In this document: positions 47,424 to 59,191 of the stretch, piece by piece
How positions within the stretch are numbered: position 1 is the stretch's first letter
Layout: each line of letters begins with the position of its first letter
NCBI GenBank assembly: GCA_030686995.1
Contig: CM060704.1
Span: 116,724,042-116,788,041 of the forward strand
Direction: 5' to 3'
DNA length: 64,000 nt
Source of the DNA: Artemisia argyi
Taxonomy: Eukaryota > Streptophyta > Magnoliopsida > Asterales > Asteraceae
Notes under the pieces: model-generated
Told to the model about the DNA's origin: nothing
Database searches by the model: none
Seen by the model: the letters and a program-made list of their open reading frames with translations, nothing else
Translations under genes and position numbers: made by a program

Positions 47424-48222
47424 TCTTTGGATAAGGGATGTAATGTACAATTATTATTTTAATGAAATAAAGTATTGTTTATGTTTATTTATTCATTGTC
47501 TTAATAATATATCATATATTTGAATGTTTAGATCCATGAATAAATTATTATTCTAAATTGTCCGTTGTCGATTAATGATATGGGAATATCATTAAACTAA
47601 GACAATTTTGAGTATTTGTTCAGGATATACTTGAAAGTATATTGATGTGTAGTCATACCAATTTCACATGATATTCAATCAATTGAGTATTGGACTTATC
47701 CCAACAATATGATTTAATATTTAATATGAGAATCATATTTAAAGTTATCCTCAGACTTGAGATACCAGATAAGTGTCATGGATGTAGTGCATTTTTGTGA
47801 AGCAATCTACCGCTCACTGTAATTGGGAGTCATAAGGGTTGTTTTCAGAAGTGTTGCAAAGTTCATGGGTTATTCTTGTAGTCAAGAGAGAATTTGTTCC
47901 TTCTGATTTGTTCAGAAGTTTAATACTGCTGGGCCCCTCGTAGGGTTGACAAAATGTTTGCGTGGCCACGCCCAAAGTCTATCTGGAATACGTTAAGATG
48001 TTTTGGTAATTTTGATCAATCATAAAGAGTCGAGAAACAGAATATTAATTAAGAAACTCACATTTTTATTAAATGTAGTATTAGAAACAAAAGGATAATT
48101 ATAATGATGAATCATTAAAGGTTTTTCCAGGAAACCTAGCTTGAGTCGTGCTAGGGGCATTGGAGTGTTGCAAGACGCCAACCAATGTCATTTTACTATT
48201 AATTATATATACGAGTGGGAGC
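47424..48222 (+). other. 3' untranslated tail of copia E
   Basis: About 800 bp between pol and the 3' LTR with no coding potential that I can see, ending in 'acgagtgggagc', the polypurine tract. Confidence 0.6.
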
Positions 48223-48945
48223 TGTTAAATATACGTATATAAATTAATGTGTAAATGTCTAGTATCGAACTCGAGACCTCGGGATTGCACACATTACAAA
48301 TGAGTATTGAGGAAAAATAATAAATGTTTTATTATATTTATTATTAGACACGAGATATTAACGACTGTTAGTACTTAACAGAAAAGGGACTAACGACCGT
48401 TAGACGAAAGAGAGAAAAAGGGTGTTTATGTAATTTGGTAACCAAGGAAGGGTCTAGAAACCCCCCTTGGGCTTGGGTCGGCCGAACACCACAAACAAGG
48501 CAACCCATTGCCTTGGCTTGATCCCTAAGCTATCTTAATTACTATATAAACAAACCTAGGGTCATTGATTTCATAATTTTTGTGCACACAATTATCCCTA
48601 ACTTTTTTCTCCTCTCTTTTGCTCTCAAAACCGGTCGAACAGCCCTAGATCTTTAGGGTTTCAATTTTCGGTGATCAAAAATACTTTCTTATGTAGTTAC
48701 TTGCATAACCTTAATAAGGTTTAATTTGTGTGTACAAGAACGAGGTAATAACTCACTATAGTTATTATCAAGAGATCGATAAACAAAACGGTAAGGGGTT
48801 TATCATAGATCTATATTTACACAAGATCAAGAATTATTGAAGTGCATCGGGTACGTTATTATTTATGTTTTAGTTAATATTTATACGTGTTATACTTGAT
48901 CCTAGCTTCCGCATATTTATGTTATTTGATTGTCAAACTCTAACA
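48223..48945 (+). repeat. 3' LTR of copia E
   Basis: 723 bp, the same length as the 5' LTR, differing by scattered substitutions, and followed by the duplication GTGAC. Confidence 0.9.
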
Positions 48946-48950
48946 GTGAC

Positions 48951-48982
48951 ATGGTACTGTTCTACCACTAGACCACTGGTGT
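48951..48982 (-). pseudogene. tRNA-Gly-like sequence, 5' half (split by copia E)
   Basis: The minus strand reads 'ACACCAGTGGTCTAGTGGTAG' minus its last base as the 5' end, close to tRNA-Gly(GCC). The 3' half is at 20042-20080 on the other side of copia E. Confidence 0.6.
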
Positions 48983-48990
48983 CTCGTGTT

Positions 48991-49975
48991 TGAATTCAAT
49001 ATTATTATATTTCTATCTCTCTGTGTTAGAATTCTATTCTACCACTAGCATAGTGGTTCATATTTCATTTATAGGTTTTCTAGTGGATTGGAGGCAAGTT
49101 TGAACACGGAGTATTTGTTATTTGTGAATATCAAACATTAAGATTGCTGAAATTGTATGTTACAGGTGTTCTTACCAAACTGAATATACATGTCTAGTTT
49201 CGCGTTTGAAATACATAGCTACGTCATTTAATGGTATAAGGCATAAGTAAATAGCAAGTCGTACCATGGGCTCTATAGTGGCTTAGTAAAGAGAGTGTTC
49301 ACCCATGCTTGGAAACGTGACCATATTTACAAAAATCTTTCCTCTGTAGTCTGGACCAATTTCAGCCAAAACTACTGGGAAATTAAATTTTGCAATAGAA
49401 CAAAGGGAAGGTTAAGAAACCAGCAATGGTCGAACCTATACATCCTTTGATTGTTTAGATGGTGAAGAACACATGCGCTCTCATAACTTTCAGTCTCTTG
49501 CGTTTGGATATGCCAAGTTCAAGAAGCCCTTTCATTAGTTTTGAAATCACTCATTTTAGGTGGTGTAAGTGTCATCCTTCCTATTTGTATCATTGTCTAT
49601 CTTCAACTTGGTTGGAGTTGGTTAACTGTCGATATATATTCATTTTTTTGCCAAAAATTTAAATCTATGACAAACAGGCATACCATGATCCTCGTATTTA
49701 CTACAATTAAAAAATTTCAACTAAAAAAAAAAAAAAAAAAAAAAATCCTTCCCCAGGTCAGTCTTTAAGTTTGCTACATGGTGGTGTGCAGCTTTCAAGT
49801 GTGTTAGTAGTTGGTACAAACAATGCGTGCGACACTTGTGCAGCTATGATGCACAATACTCATGAAATTTACTTAGTGATAAATAACTTATTACGTCTGA
49901 AAAAGAATCATATCTTTAGTTATATGGAATATATGCAAAAGATTAAGGACTTAAGACTATCGTAAAATAAAGCTT
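48991..49975. other. intergenic DNA
   Basis: No gene supported. A further partial 'ttctaccactag..tagtggtt' near 49030 echoes the tRNA-like sequences. An A run sits at about 49722-49745. Confidence 0.4.
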
Positions 49976-49979
49976 AGAA

Positions 49980-50053
49980 GCACTGATTTATATCTGAATC
50001 GAACCTGGTTCTGTACCATGGTAGAGTACTTTCTACCACTACACCACTGGTGC
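49980..50053 (-). tRNA. tRNA-Gly-like sequence (probable pseudogene, anticodon position reads ACC)
   Basis: 74 nt on the minus strand: 'GCACCAGTGGTGTAGTGGTA' (acceptor start and A box), 'GTACTCTACCATGGTAC' (anticodon arm), 'GGTTCGATTC' (B box intact). Plant tRNA-Gly(GCC) has GTACCCTGCCACGGTAC, so the GCC anticodon would read ACC here. The 3' acceptor strand ('ATCAGTGC') pairs only partly with GCACCAG. The sequence just upstream (minus strand) resembles that of the split copy at 48951-48982, pointing to duplication or a SINE-like origin. Confidence 0.5.
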
Positions 50054-50059
50054 TTTATG

Positions 50060-51035
50060 TAGTAAGCAATATTATTATATTTTATCACTTTGTTAATAAT
50101 GCATTAGAGCAAGCTAAGCTGGAACAGTAATCTTTACTCTTTCTAGTTCCGCACCAAAACATGAAATAAAACTACTTTTACGTTTAGACACTGTGGCTAA
50201 CCACTTCTTACAACTTACAAAGCTTCAACCAAATGTCATAGTGTAATACAAAATTCCGACTCCAACTGCCTAAACAAGTTGCAGAGTTCTACTATATATG
50301 AAAGTGCAGAGAGAAGTTTTAGCATGAATAGTCAGCAAAGTGGTTATGTAAGTGAACGCTTGGAACTCAAAACTTTATTAGAGGAGTTGCAAGACGGACT
50401 TGTAAGAGGGCCGGGTCTTCACTCTTGCCTGTTTTTATCAATGATTAGTCTGACAAATAGGATCATGGACTTACATATCAACGTACATATGATCTTCGTA
50501 AATCTCTTAATTGTGTTTCTGATATTTCATCAAAACTATATCGAAAGACCATTTCCTAATCCATGGCTCATTAGATGCCTACTTTGACTTCTATATGTCA
50601 AACATTAATGAACATATTTTATCAGAAACTAAAAGAGCTCCTATGACATTTAAAGTTTCAACATTATGGCTTTTACACTTCCGCTACCAAAAGTCAAAGT
50701 GGACATCGGATATAAGACCTAACGAGAGTAATAAACTACCAAAATAAAGAATACTTCCCTTAATACTTGATACGTAAATTTCATAATAATTAAACATTGC
50801 TAGCAAATGAAACAAGATCCAGATAAGATATTGAAGAAATCATCTAAATCCTAACATCAATCTAAAGATCAGATAATTGTGAAAGACCCATGTTGATACA
50901 AAAGTTGGGCGTTCCTGATTATGGGCTCTTGCTCTCGTATCAATTCGCTTCTTAATGCTTGAAACCTGCGCACTAAGAAAATAAACAACACCGTTAGGCT
51001 TATCGTGGGATTGTCTCCCACGATTAGACTCCAGC
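50060..51035. other. intergenic DNA, possibly containing a decayed gene fragment
   Basis: The plus frame at 50279-50440 reads 'ESAERSFSMNSQQSGYVSER' then 'LELKTLLEELQDGLVRG', which looks protein-like and helical. I do not recognise it, and it lacks a start and splice context. Otherwise nothing is called. Confidence 0.3.
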
Positions 51036-51828
51036 GTGAGTGTAACACCTCAACCCAAAAAGGGCTAAAGTGTAACATTATGGAGTCAAATCAGAACAAA
51101 AGTGAAACGGAGATACATTACCAACAAAGTTTACAAGGGTTACAATAGAAAACTAAACAAAATACAAACTACAAAAGGGCAACAAACTAAACTAAGCCCA
51201 ACATCAAGCACTTCTAAACCACTCTAAGTCCAGCCAGTAGCTAATCAGGGTGAAGTCTTCTAAGCCCAAAATAAGATCTCTCATCCACAACCCAGCTTCC
51301 TACTAAACCTGCCGCATGGAAAAGAAAGCGGCTGAGCATAAAAAGCTCAGTGAACAGATATGAACAAATAGCAAAGCAATACAATAGAGTAGGGAATAAA
51401 CAAAGAATTAGGAATATGTGGTATCCAAAAGGGTAATCAAAAGATGACATGGTTAAGTGTAAGGTATAGTGTATGTAAGTTTTCAGTATTTTACCCAAGG
51501 CCAATCAATACAATACAATACAATAGTATACCAATATGGAGTGATCAACTCCCAATATGTGAGGGGTTGCAATGCACGCACCCAGTCACCAATACAATAT
51601 ATAGCAATGTAGACAATGTAGTAGTTGCAATAATCAATCAATCAATCAATACAATACAAATCTAGGATGCATCCATACGCCCCCGTAGGCCAATAACAAT
51701 CACAATCAAAGCAGTAGTCAATAGTAGATCAGGGACGGCGTAGTACATCTCTCCAACTACGCTAGAGTACATAACATTGGTGCATCAATGCTATGGTTGT
51801 GGCTACTCCACAACAAGTAATACCCCGG

Positions 51829-53216
51829 TGATGCGTGGGAATCGCAACAGGCTTTACCTCTCGAGGGATCTCGAGAAGCTTACAACCCCCACCAGGCAGT
51901 GTACCTGATCATTGTAGTATAGTATAGTGACAAGTACTGGGGGATTGATCGTTCAGCTTAGGAATAGTGTCGCTAGGATTAGAAAGCCTAATTACTAGTT
52001 CTAAAGGTGAGGGATGATTATTTTTGTGTTTTTATATTTTTTAGAAAGCAATTAAAATCTCGGGGTTTTGGAAGAGTGGGCGGAATTAGTTGCTATTCAA
52101 CTAACCCAAAACTAAGATGCAATCAAAATAAAATACTAAAAATGAAATTAAACTAATTTATACTAAGGTTGTGAGCAGTAATTGGAGAAAATGTGTTTAC
52201 TTAGATTTCACTACTCCCTAGATATCTTTTACACGTTAATTACTTGTTATAATTGCATGGATGACGGATTGTATTCCTTAATACCATTCATGGGGTGGCA
52301 TACATAACTCCCCAATTCTATGAGCTCTTATCTCCTCCTACACCATGCCCAGCACAACTATAGGGATTGTAAACAGTGACTCATGCATTAAATACAACCA
52401 ATAAAGACCTAGTACGCCTCGGTTCATGTTTCTTAAGACGTTCAAGCATGTTACCATTTGGAGATTTGCCAGTTTTCTTTAGCCTAACATATAAATCATT
52501 CGTCCAAGACAAGAATAAACAAGTAATCAACACATAATCAATATCTAGGTTTCATTAGATCTAAGCAAACACAAAAGAGATCTAGCCTAGCATGATAGAA
52601 TTAAGACAAGAACAAGATATAGACAACCAACACATAGACATATTGATTGAATTAGAAGAACACTTATCTTAATTAATCATGCAAGGTATCAAGGGGTTGG
52701 AACCCTTGAAAAACCTGGAAAGTTACACCAAAATCGTCTTTAGGGTTTCTCCCAAAACTTCTCTCCTTAAATGTGAAAAACTAGAAAACTATATATAGGA
52801 AAATAGGGATGACGGCGTCAAGAACAAAGGTGTGACGCCGTCATCTCGCCGCCAAATACTTCCTCGGACGGCCTTGATCTACTTCTGACGCCGTCAAGGC
52901 CTAGGCCGTCACACAAATTACTCTTGACGCCCTGTTGGTGACGCCGTCATAAACTACAGATTTTAATTCTTGGGGTTTTGACGCCGTCATGAAAACTCTT
53001 GACGCCGTCACCTACTGTTCCCAGCATGGAAAATTGAGACTTTGCCGTTTTCTTCACTTTTATGCTCCAAAAACGTCCAAAATGGCTTCTTTTCCAGAAT
53101 TCACTCTCCAAGTACCTAAAATCACAAAAGGAACGATTTAGGGCAATATTTGATCAAATAAATTCGGATTCGGGCTTAAATGACCCCCTAAAAACGGACC
53201 ATTTTTCGCCTCATCA
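51829..53216 (-). repeat. 3' LTR of Athila element G (1388 bp)
   Basis: On the minus strand it runs TGATGAGGCG to CGCATCA, preceded by polypurine-like 'aagtgtaagggtata'. It carries six perfect TGACGsCGTCA sites between 52810 and 53010 and TATA-like 'ctatatatag' at 52789-52798. Confidence 0.9.
52810..53010 (-). promoter_or_regulatory. TGACGsCGTCA palindrome cluster in the LTR U3 of G
   Basis: Perfect 11-mers start at 52810, 52833, 52886, 52939, 52979 and 53000, all upstream (minus strand) of the TATA box. TGACG-type sites are bound by plant bZIP factors. The regulatory role is inferred. Confidence 0.55.
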
Positions 53217-53786
53217 TATACCCTTACACTTGAGATTTGCTTGTCCTCAAGCAAATGCGCTTTTATTCTACTCAAAAGACAAGTTAGGGGTCATTTAACA
53301 CTAATATAAAAGTAATTACAACAAATAATCGTTCCACTAAAGACCAATAGACAAGCACGGAGGTCATACACTAGCACCTCACAAATAGTGTTTAGATACT
53401 CACATCTCTCGGGTGTAATAAAGTGTAAATTACAATACGGAAACGGAAGATATCTCTCACTACCAGTCATAGCAAAATAGATTACCATAGGCTTGGGAAA
53501 GGATCAAACCTCCACCACATGGCGTAAGCACCTAGGATAAACTATCAAAGAGGTCTTTTAAAGGGTTGTAACGTTAGGTGTAGGGATATGAATTACACGG
53601 TTTTGTTGGATAAAGGAAGTTTTACTGGTGGCGAGTTAACAATCTTGGTTAATTACATGTACAAGATGGCGTTGCTAAGCCAAGACTAGACTCGACTTAA
53701 GCTAATAAATGAAAAATAACAAAAACATAAAATAAACATAGAATAAAAACGGGATGGTAGTTCGTATGTTTTTTTTTTCTCTTTTT

Positions 53787-53826
<40 letters not shown>

Positions 53827-55676
53827 TACACTCTTACCCTACCATCCAAAATAATACATCATAGGGGATGAGAATTCCCCTTACACTTGAATCTTTACAT
53901 ACTTTACAATAAACTAAACTAATGACTCGAATTAAGAAAATCAAAACACTTGGAGCACTTTTAAGATTAACGTACATATGGGGGTAATAATATTATGTTC
54001 TTCCCCATTACTCCAAAAAATAAGTACTTACCCATGAGTCCCAATCGTCCCAAAACAATATGTACAAGGATATGACTCGACTTAGCAACCATGTAATCAA
54101 TTAGAAAGTTAACTTAGGGTTTAACAAATAACAATAATGCACTAAAAATGAGCGCATACACGGAAGGCTAAGGCGATTTGGGTGTACATTTAAGTGGGGT
54201 GTAACAAATTCTTCCTTTAAGTAAGATGCTTAAAGTTAGAAACGAAAAGATAGGCTCGGAGGGGTGTACTAGGGGTTTCGTGTACTAAAAATGAGTACAA
54301 CGCTAAGGGTGTGGGAAAAATTAGTTGACTTAACTAGCCAAGTAGTATGACTTAAATGGTCAAGTAATTATGATACGGGTTTAACACAAGGGTGATCCTA
54401 ATGCCTCTTATCATGTAGTAAATCCTACTACACGAATATAGTCTCACTAGCGGTCTCGGGATGCATCACTAACGCAAGTTCTAGAATCTAAATGCTACCG
54501 GTACACTTATAAGCACTAATAATAAATGCTGTTCCTATCAAATCTAAAGGCGAACCTCACATATTTGGGTGGAAAATTTTTCTGAATATACGGTTATGTG
54601 CTAGTCATACAATCTCCTATCCATGAGACGCTTGCTATGGCTAAAGTTTCACTCCTAAATGTTGTAAAAAAATTTAAATTTGGCGCTAAAATTGCACTAA
54701 CAAGTATTTCTCATAGTTTTATTACACATCTACCATCAAACAAAACAAACTCAAGTGAAAGTGCATATGTAAGGTATCATCTTTTTACCCTCCCCTTACA
54801 CTTAAGATGAACATTGTCCCCAATGTTCAAGTAAAGAATGTAAAAGTGAAAAAAATAAAAAGAATGAAATCAAATACTCCCCTGATTCGCTCGGTATGGA
54901 TTATAGGTTGGCCAGATTAGATCTTCCTCCAAGAAAATGAACAATCAAAGCTTCCCTTCCAGAATATAAATCATCTCCTTGTCGAACATAACCTGTAAAT
55001 CCTGACAAAATAGACAAGACAACCTCGCGTAAAATCGGCGGCATCCTATATAAGTTACTAAATCCTAGAAAACAAAGTAAGATATAATGCTAGTGGAATG
55101 AAGTTTGCAGATCTCCTGGAGATTATAAAACTTAATAATTCACAAAAACCATAAGACTCCGTTAGAAAAACAAAACCGGTAAAATTTCCAGATTTTACCT
55201 CCTGACGCCGTCAAGAGTAAACCTCTGACGGCGTCAGAGTGGACCTGCAGAAATTCTTATGTTAAGTTTCCGGAAAATTTCTGGTAAAACTTGGTCCTAC
55301 TTCCTGGAAAATCCTGCAAAACTTCATTATGACTCAATACAAACATTTGACTCTAACAAATACGAATATACATGCTCATTTAATATTGTGGAGAATCATG
55401 ATCGGTTTGTTTTTTAAAAACATATTTGGGGTTTCCCCTTACACTTATCTTTTGCAAAAATACTTTTAGGTTGGAGTTAAGACTAGGCCAAGCAACATAG
55501 TAAAGTATTTCCACATTTTAATTTAGAGACATGATCAACCAACAATAAAAATAAAGCATGCATACGGAAGCAAATAACAATCAAACAAAATAAAATCACA
55601 CAAAACATGGGTTGCCTCCCAAGAAGCGCTTTTCTTTATTTACGAGTCTTGTAGCTAGACTCAAGGTCATGGGTTA
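53217..55676 (-). other. 3' non-coding region of Athila element G
   Basis: About 2.4 kb between pol and the LTR, shared with B and B'. It contains 'ccccttacactt' at 53877, 54792 and 55435, the LTR-adjacent copy at 53221, a T run at about 53789-53823, and TGACGsCGTCA at 55203 and 55226. Athila elements often have an env-like ORF here; I find none. The frame at 54598-54810 occurs in all copies but lacks protein-like conservation. Confidence 0.65.
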
Positions 55677-58600
55677 CTACGTGATCTCATCATCAAACGT
55701 CACATCCTCCTCACTAATCATTTCATTGTTATTTTCTTGGTAGTGTTTTACACGTTGTATGTTAACCGTGAATTCCCTACCTTCATCATCAATTAACACT
55801 ACCGCTCCTAATTTAGAAGAATTCTTTACCATGAACGGCCCATACCATCTAGACTTAAGTTTTCCCGGAAATAATCTCAACCGAGAATTGTATAATAGGA
55901 CCTTGTCTCCTTCTGAAAATTCTTTGGGTTTCTTAATCCTCTGATCATGCCATCTTTTAGCTCTTTCTTTATATGTGATGGAGGATTCGTAGGCTTCTAG
56001 TCTAAGCTCATCAAGCTCGTGTAATTGCAAAAACCTATTATTCCCAGCAGTTGTGTAATCTAAGTTGCGTGCCTTAAGCGCCCAATAAGCCTTGTGTTCT
56101 AATTCTACCGGTAAGTGACATGCCTTACCATACACCATGCGGAATGGGGTCGTTCCAATAGGTGTTTTGTAAGCAGTTCGGAATGCCCATAAGGCTTCGT
56201 CGAGTTTGAATGACCAGTCCTTTCTGTTTTGACTAACCGTTTTTTCAAGTATTCTTTTAATAGCTCTATTGGAGTTTTCGACTTGGCCATTGGTCTGTGG
56301 ATGATAGGCGGTGGAGAATCGATGGGGTACTCCATACCTCTTCATGACCTTTTCCATTTGTGCATTGCAAAAATGTGTCCCCCTATCACTGATGAGAGCT
56401 TTCGGAATCCCGAATCTTGCGAAAAGCTTTTTTAGGAAATGAATGACTACTCTTGCATCATTGGTCCTAAGGGCTTGTGCCTCAACCCATTTTGAAACAT
56501 AGTCAATGGCGACTAAGATGTACTCGTTTCCCCCTGAGGATGGAAAGGGTCCCATGAAGTCAATCCCCCAAACATCGAATACCTCACAAACTTGTATAAA
56601 GTTCTGAGGTGCTTCATCCCTATGTGATATATTTTCGGCTCGTTGACATGCATCACACACCTGCACCATTTCTTTTACATCTCGGAAAATTGTGGGCCAA
56701 TAGAATCCCGGATCGAGAATCTTTCGGGAGGTAACGTTTATCCCATGATGCCCTCCAGAGGGACCGGAGTGACATTCCCTCATAATCTTTACTGCCTCAT
56801 TTTCCGAAACACAACGCCTTATAATGTGGTCAGGACACCTTCGAAATAAAAAGGGTTCATCCCAGAAGTAGTATTTTAGCTGGGAAAAGAACCTCTTCCT
56901 CTCGTACTTAGTCAGGTGTTCAGGAACAAGTCTACATCTACTTGCGAAGTAGTTGGCAAAGTCGGCGTACCATGGCTCCGAATCAATCATTGACATCAGT
57001 TGTTCGTCAGGAAACGAATCCCTGATCTCACTTCTATCGTGCTTATCCAAGGGGTTTTCAAGACGAGATAGATGATCTGCGGCTAGATTATCTGCCCCCC
57101 TCTTATCGCGAATCTCAACATCGAATTCTTGTAACAACAAGATCCACCGAATCAGTCGTGGCTTGGCATCCTGCTTCGCAAACAAATATCGAAGAGCTGA
57201 GTGATCAGTGAAGACGACTGTCTTTGAAAGGACAAGATATTGTCGGAATTTGTCGAATGCAAACACTACGGCTAATAATTCTTTTTCGGTGGTGGAGTAG
57301 TTCTCTTGAGCGGGATTCATGGTTTTGCTAGCGTAGTAAATAGGTTGGAAAAGCTTGTCACGTCGTTGACCTAATACAGCCCCGACGGCGAAGTCGCTAG
57401 CGTCACATATGATTTCAAATGGTAACTCCCAGTTGGGTGTGATCATGATTGGAGCTTGTGTGAGTTCCCTTTTTAAGAGATCGAAAGCAGCTTTGCATTC
57501 TTGGGAAAAATCGAACGGAGCATCCTTCACAAGTAATTGAGTCATTGGCCGGGCAATTTTGGAGAAGTCTTTAATGAATCTCCGATAAAATCCGGCGTGC
57601 CCCAAAAAGCTGCGTATTGCATTAACAGTCGTGGGGTATGGTAACTTAGATATAGCTTCAACTTTAGCTTGGTCCACCTCTATTCCGTTCCCTGAGATCT
57701 TATGCCCTAACACAATCCCTTCCTTTACCATGAAATGACACTTTTCCCAGTTTAACACCAAGTTGGTTTCCTCACAACGTTTAAGCATCTTTTCTAAATT
57801 AGCAAGACAGCGATCGAAGGAGTTTCCGAAGACTGAAAAGTCATCCATGAACACTTCCATGCTGTCTTCCATGAGTTCGTAAAAGATTGCGGTCATGCAA
57901 CGTTGGAAAGTGGCGGGGGCATTACATAGCCCAAAAGGCATCCTTTTGTAGGCAAATGTTCCATAGGGGCAAGTAAACGTGGTCTTTTCTTGGTCCTCGG
58001 GTGCTATAGGGATTTGAAAATATCCAGAGAATCCATCCAAGAAGCAATAGTACTCGTGTCCAGATAATCTCTCTAACATCTGATCAATGAATGGTAAGGG
58101 AAAGTGATCTTTCCTCGTGGCATCATTGAGCTTTCGATAGTCGATGCATACCCGCCATCCAATGACAGTTCTCTGGGGCACCATCTCACCCTTGTCATTC
58201 TTTACTACAGTCATTCCACCCTTTTTGGGTACCACCTGCACAGGACTGACCCATGGGCTATCCGAGATCGGGTAAATCAGTCCTGCATCCAAAAGTTTGA
58301 TAACTTCTTTCTTTACTACTTCCTTAATGTTAGGGTTCACTCGCCTCTGGGGTTGCACAGTAGGTTTATAATCTTCCTCCATAAGAATCTTATGTGTGCA
58401 AAAAGTTAAGTCAATCCCCTTAACGTCGGCCACACTCCATGCGAGTACCCCCTTGTATTTTTTTAGAACCTCTAAGAGTTTAACTTTTTGTTCTTGTTCC
58501 AAGGAAGAGTTTATGATTACCGGGAGTTGGTCCTCCCCCAGAAGGAAGGCATACTCCAAATGGTTAGGAAGCTCTTTAAGATCAACGTTAGGAGGTTCGA

Positions 58601-59150
58601 TAATAGAAGGTTTGAGCTTGTTTTCGGGCTTTCGGAGCTCAAGATGCTCCGTTGCCTCCTGTCTGGGGTAGAAGGAGACTGCATTAACATCCTCCGTCTT
58701 TTCCACCTCTAGCAAAGGCAGAAAACCCTCATCCCGTAGCCAGCCTTCATCGATTTGTTCATCGACGCAACTGTCAATGACATCAGTGAGTTCATCTACT
58801 TCCCCGATAAAGTAGAGCCGGTTGGCTGCTTCGAGGGAGAGGTCCATAGAATCCTTAATGTCGAAGGTTGTGCTATCGTCTCCCACTCGTAAGGTCAATT
58901 TGCCATCGTAGACATCGATGACTGCATGAGCGGTAGCAAGAAATGGTCTACCTAAGATGATAGGTACCAAGTCATCCTCCTCCATATCCAGGATTACGAA
59001 GTCGACCGGGAATTTAAATTTCCCAACTTTGACTAGCACATTCTCGCATATCCCTACGGGGTACTTGACTGATCTATCGGCTAGTTGGATGTTCATACGG
59101 GTAGACTTCAATCCAGAATATCCTAGTTTACGGAACATAGAGTGAGGCAT
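55677..59150 (-). CDS. pol: Athila-type pol polyprotein (partial protease, RT, RNase H, integrase)
   Basis: 1157 codons with no stop or frameshift, copying element RNA to DNA and inserting it into the host genome. Domains in order: protease C-terminal part (about 1-75, with [20 protein letters not shown] and ILGRPFLAT); RT about 285-455 ([24 protein letters not shown] catalytic motif about 434-437); RNase H about 580-690 ([22 protein letters not shown]); integrase about 790-1015, with the HHCC zinc finger ([11 protein letters not shown]..., CDAC) and DDE residues in WGIDFMG, SDRGTHF and GQVENSN; then a C-terminal domain ([16 protein letters not shown]). The first Met is internal: the frame stays open upstream as SINI, the protease active-site region, until the LTR stub at 59164. 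The catalytic DLGAS and gag are lost, so the protein could not be processed or packaged by itself. Confidence 0.93.
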   Translation of the reverse strand: MPHSMFRKLGYSGLKSTRMNIQLADRSVKYPVGICENVLVKVGKFKFPVDFVILDMEEDDLVPIILGRPFLATAHAVIDVYDGKLTLRVGDDSTTFDIKDSMDLSLEAANRLYFIGEVDELTDVIDSCVDEQIDEGWLRDEGFLPLLEVEKTEDVNAVSFYPRQEATEHLELRKPENKLKPSIIEPPNVDLKELPNHLEYAFLLGEDQLPVIINSSLEQEQKVKLLEVLKKYKGVLAWSVADVKGIDLTFCTHKILMEEDYKPTVQPQRRVNPNIKEVVKKEVIKLLDAGLIYPISDSPWVSPVQVVPKKGGMTVVKNDKGEMVPQRTVIGWRVCIDYRKLNDATRKDHFPLPFIDQMLERLSGHEYYCFLDGFSGYFQIPIAPEDQEKTTFTCPYGTFAYKRMPFGLCNAPATFQRCMTAIFYELMEDSMEVFMDDFSVFGNSFDRCLANLEKMLKRCEETNLVLNWEKCHFMVKEGIVLGHKISGNGIEVDQAKVEAISKLPYPTTVNAIRSFLGHAGFYRRFIKDFSKIARPMTQLLVKDAPFDFSQECKAAFDLLKRELTQAPIMITPNWELPFEIICDASDFAVGAVLGQRRDKLFQPIYYASKTMNPAQENYSTTEKELLAVVFAFDKFRQYLVLSKTVVFTDHSALRYLFAKQDAKPRLIRWILLLQEFDVEIRDKRGADNLAADHLSRLENPLDKHDRSEIRDSFPDEQLMSMIDSEPWYADFANYFASRCRLVPEHLTKYERKRFFSQLKYYFWDEPFLFRRCPDHIIRRCVSENEAVKIMRECHSGPSGGHHGINVTSRKILDPGFYWPTIFRDVKEMVQVCDACQRAENISHRDEAPQNFIQVCEVFDVWGIDFMGPFPSSGGNEYILVAIDYVSKWVEAQALRTNDARVVIHFLKKLFARFGIPKALISDRGTHFCNAQMEKVMKRYGVPHRFSTAYHPQTNGQVENSNRAIKRILEKTVSQNRKDWSFKLDEALWAFRTAYKTPIGTTPFRMVYGKACHLPVELEHKAYWALKARNLDYTTAGNNRFLQLHELDELRLEAYESSITYKERAKRWHDQRIKKPKEFSEGDKVLLYNSRLRLFPGKLKSRWYGPFMVKNSSKLGAVVLIDDEGREFTVNIQRVKHYQENNNEMISEEDVTFDDEIT

Positions 59151-59163
59151 GATATTGATACTC

Positions 59164-59191
59164 TAAAAACGGACCATTTTTCGCCTCATCA
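59164..59191 (-). repeat. 28-bp LTR stub at the 5' end of G
   Basis: The first 28 bp of the Athila-family LTR (TGATGAGGCGAAAAATGG...), fused directly to pol and bordered by the duplication CCCGG. Confidence 0.9.

Larger units (their letters stand above)
20081..48945 (+). mobile_element. Ty1/copia element E, expanded by nested insertions
   Basis: Two LTRs of 723 bp each (20081-20803 and 48223-48945) are flanked by the duplication GTGAC (20076-20080 and 48946-48950). After the 5' LTR come a primer site and a leader (20804-21833). Then follow about 23.5 kb of other retroelements, and then integrase C-terminus, RT and RNase H remnants (45330-47423) and an untranslated tail. Motifs such as [20 protein letters not shown] and [10 protein letters not shown] are copia. 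The lineage is probably Tork-like. E's gag and most of its integrase are missing, apart from an inverted scrap at 33664-33894. Confidence 0.88.
51829..59191 (-). mobile_element. Athila element G with intact pol and 28-bp 5' LTR stub
   Basis: The duplication CCCGG flanks it (51824-51828 and 59192-59196). On the minus strand: 28 bp of LTR (59191-59164), a direct jump into pol (59163-55677), the 3' non-coding region (55676-53217) and a complete 3' LTR (53216-51829). The 5' LTR body, primer site, leader, gag and start of the protease are deleted, yet both termini and the target duplication survive, so the deletion followed insertion or arose in the inserted copy. It is inserted in Tekay solo LTR H. 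Confidence 0.9.

Noticed and set aside
54598..54810. 70-codon frame present in all three Athila-family 3' regions (also 32449-32691)
   Set aside because: Tempting as an env-like or accessory protein, but it is short, frames differ at the ends between copies, and it shows no hydrophobic segment or motif. Shared ancestry alone explains its recurrence.
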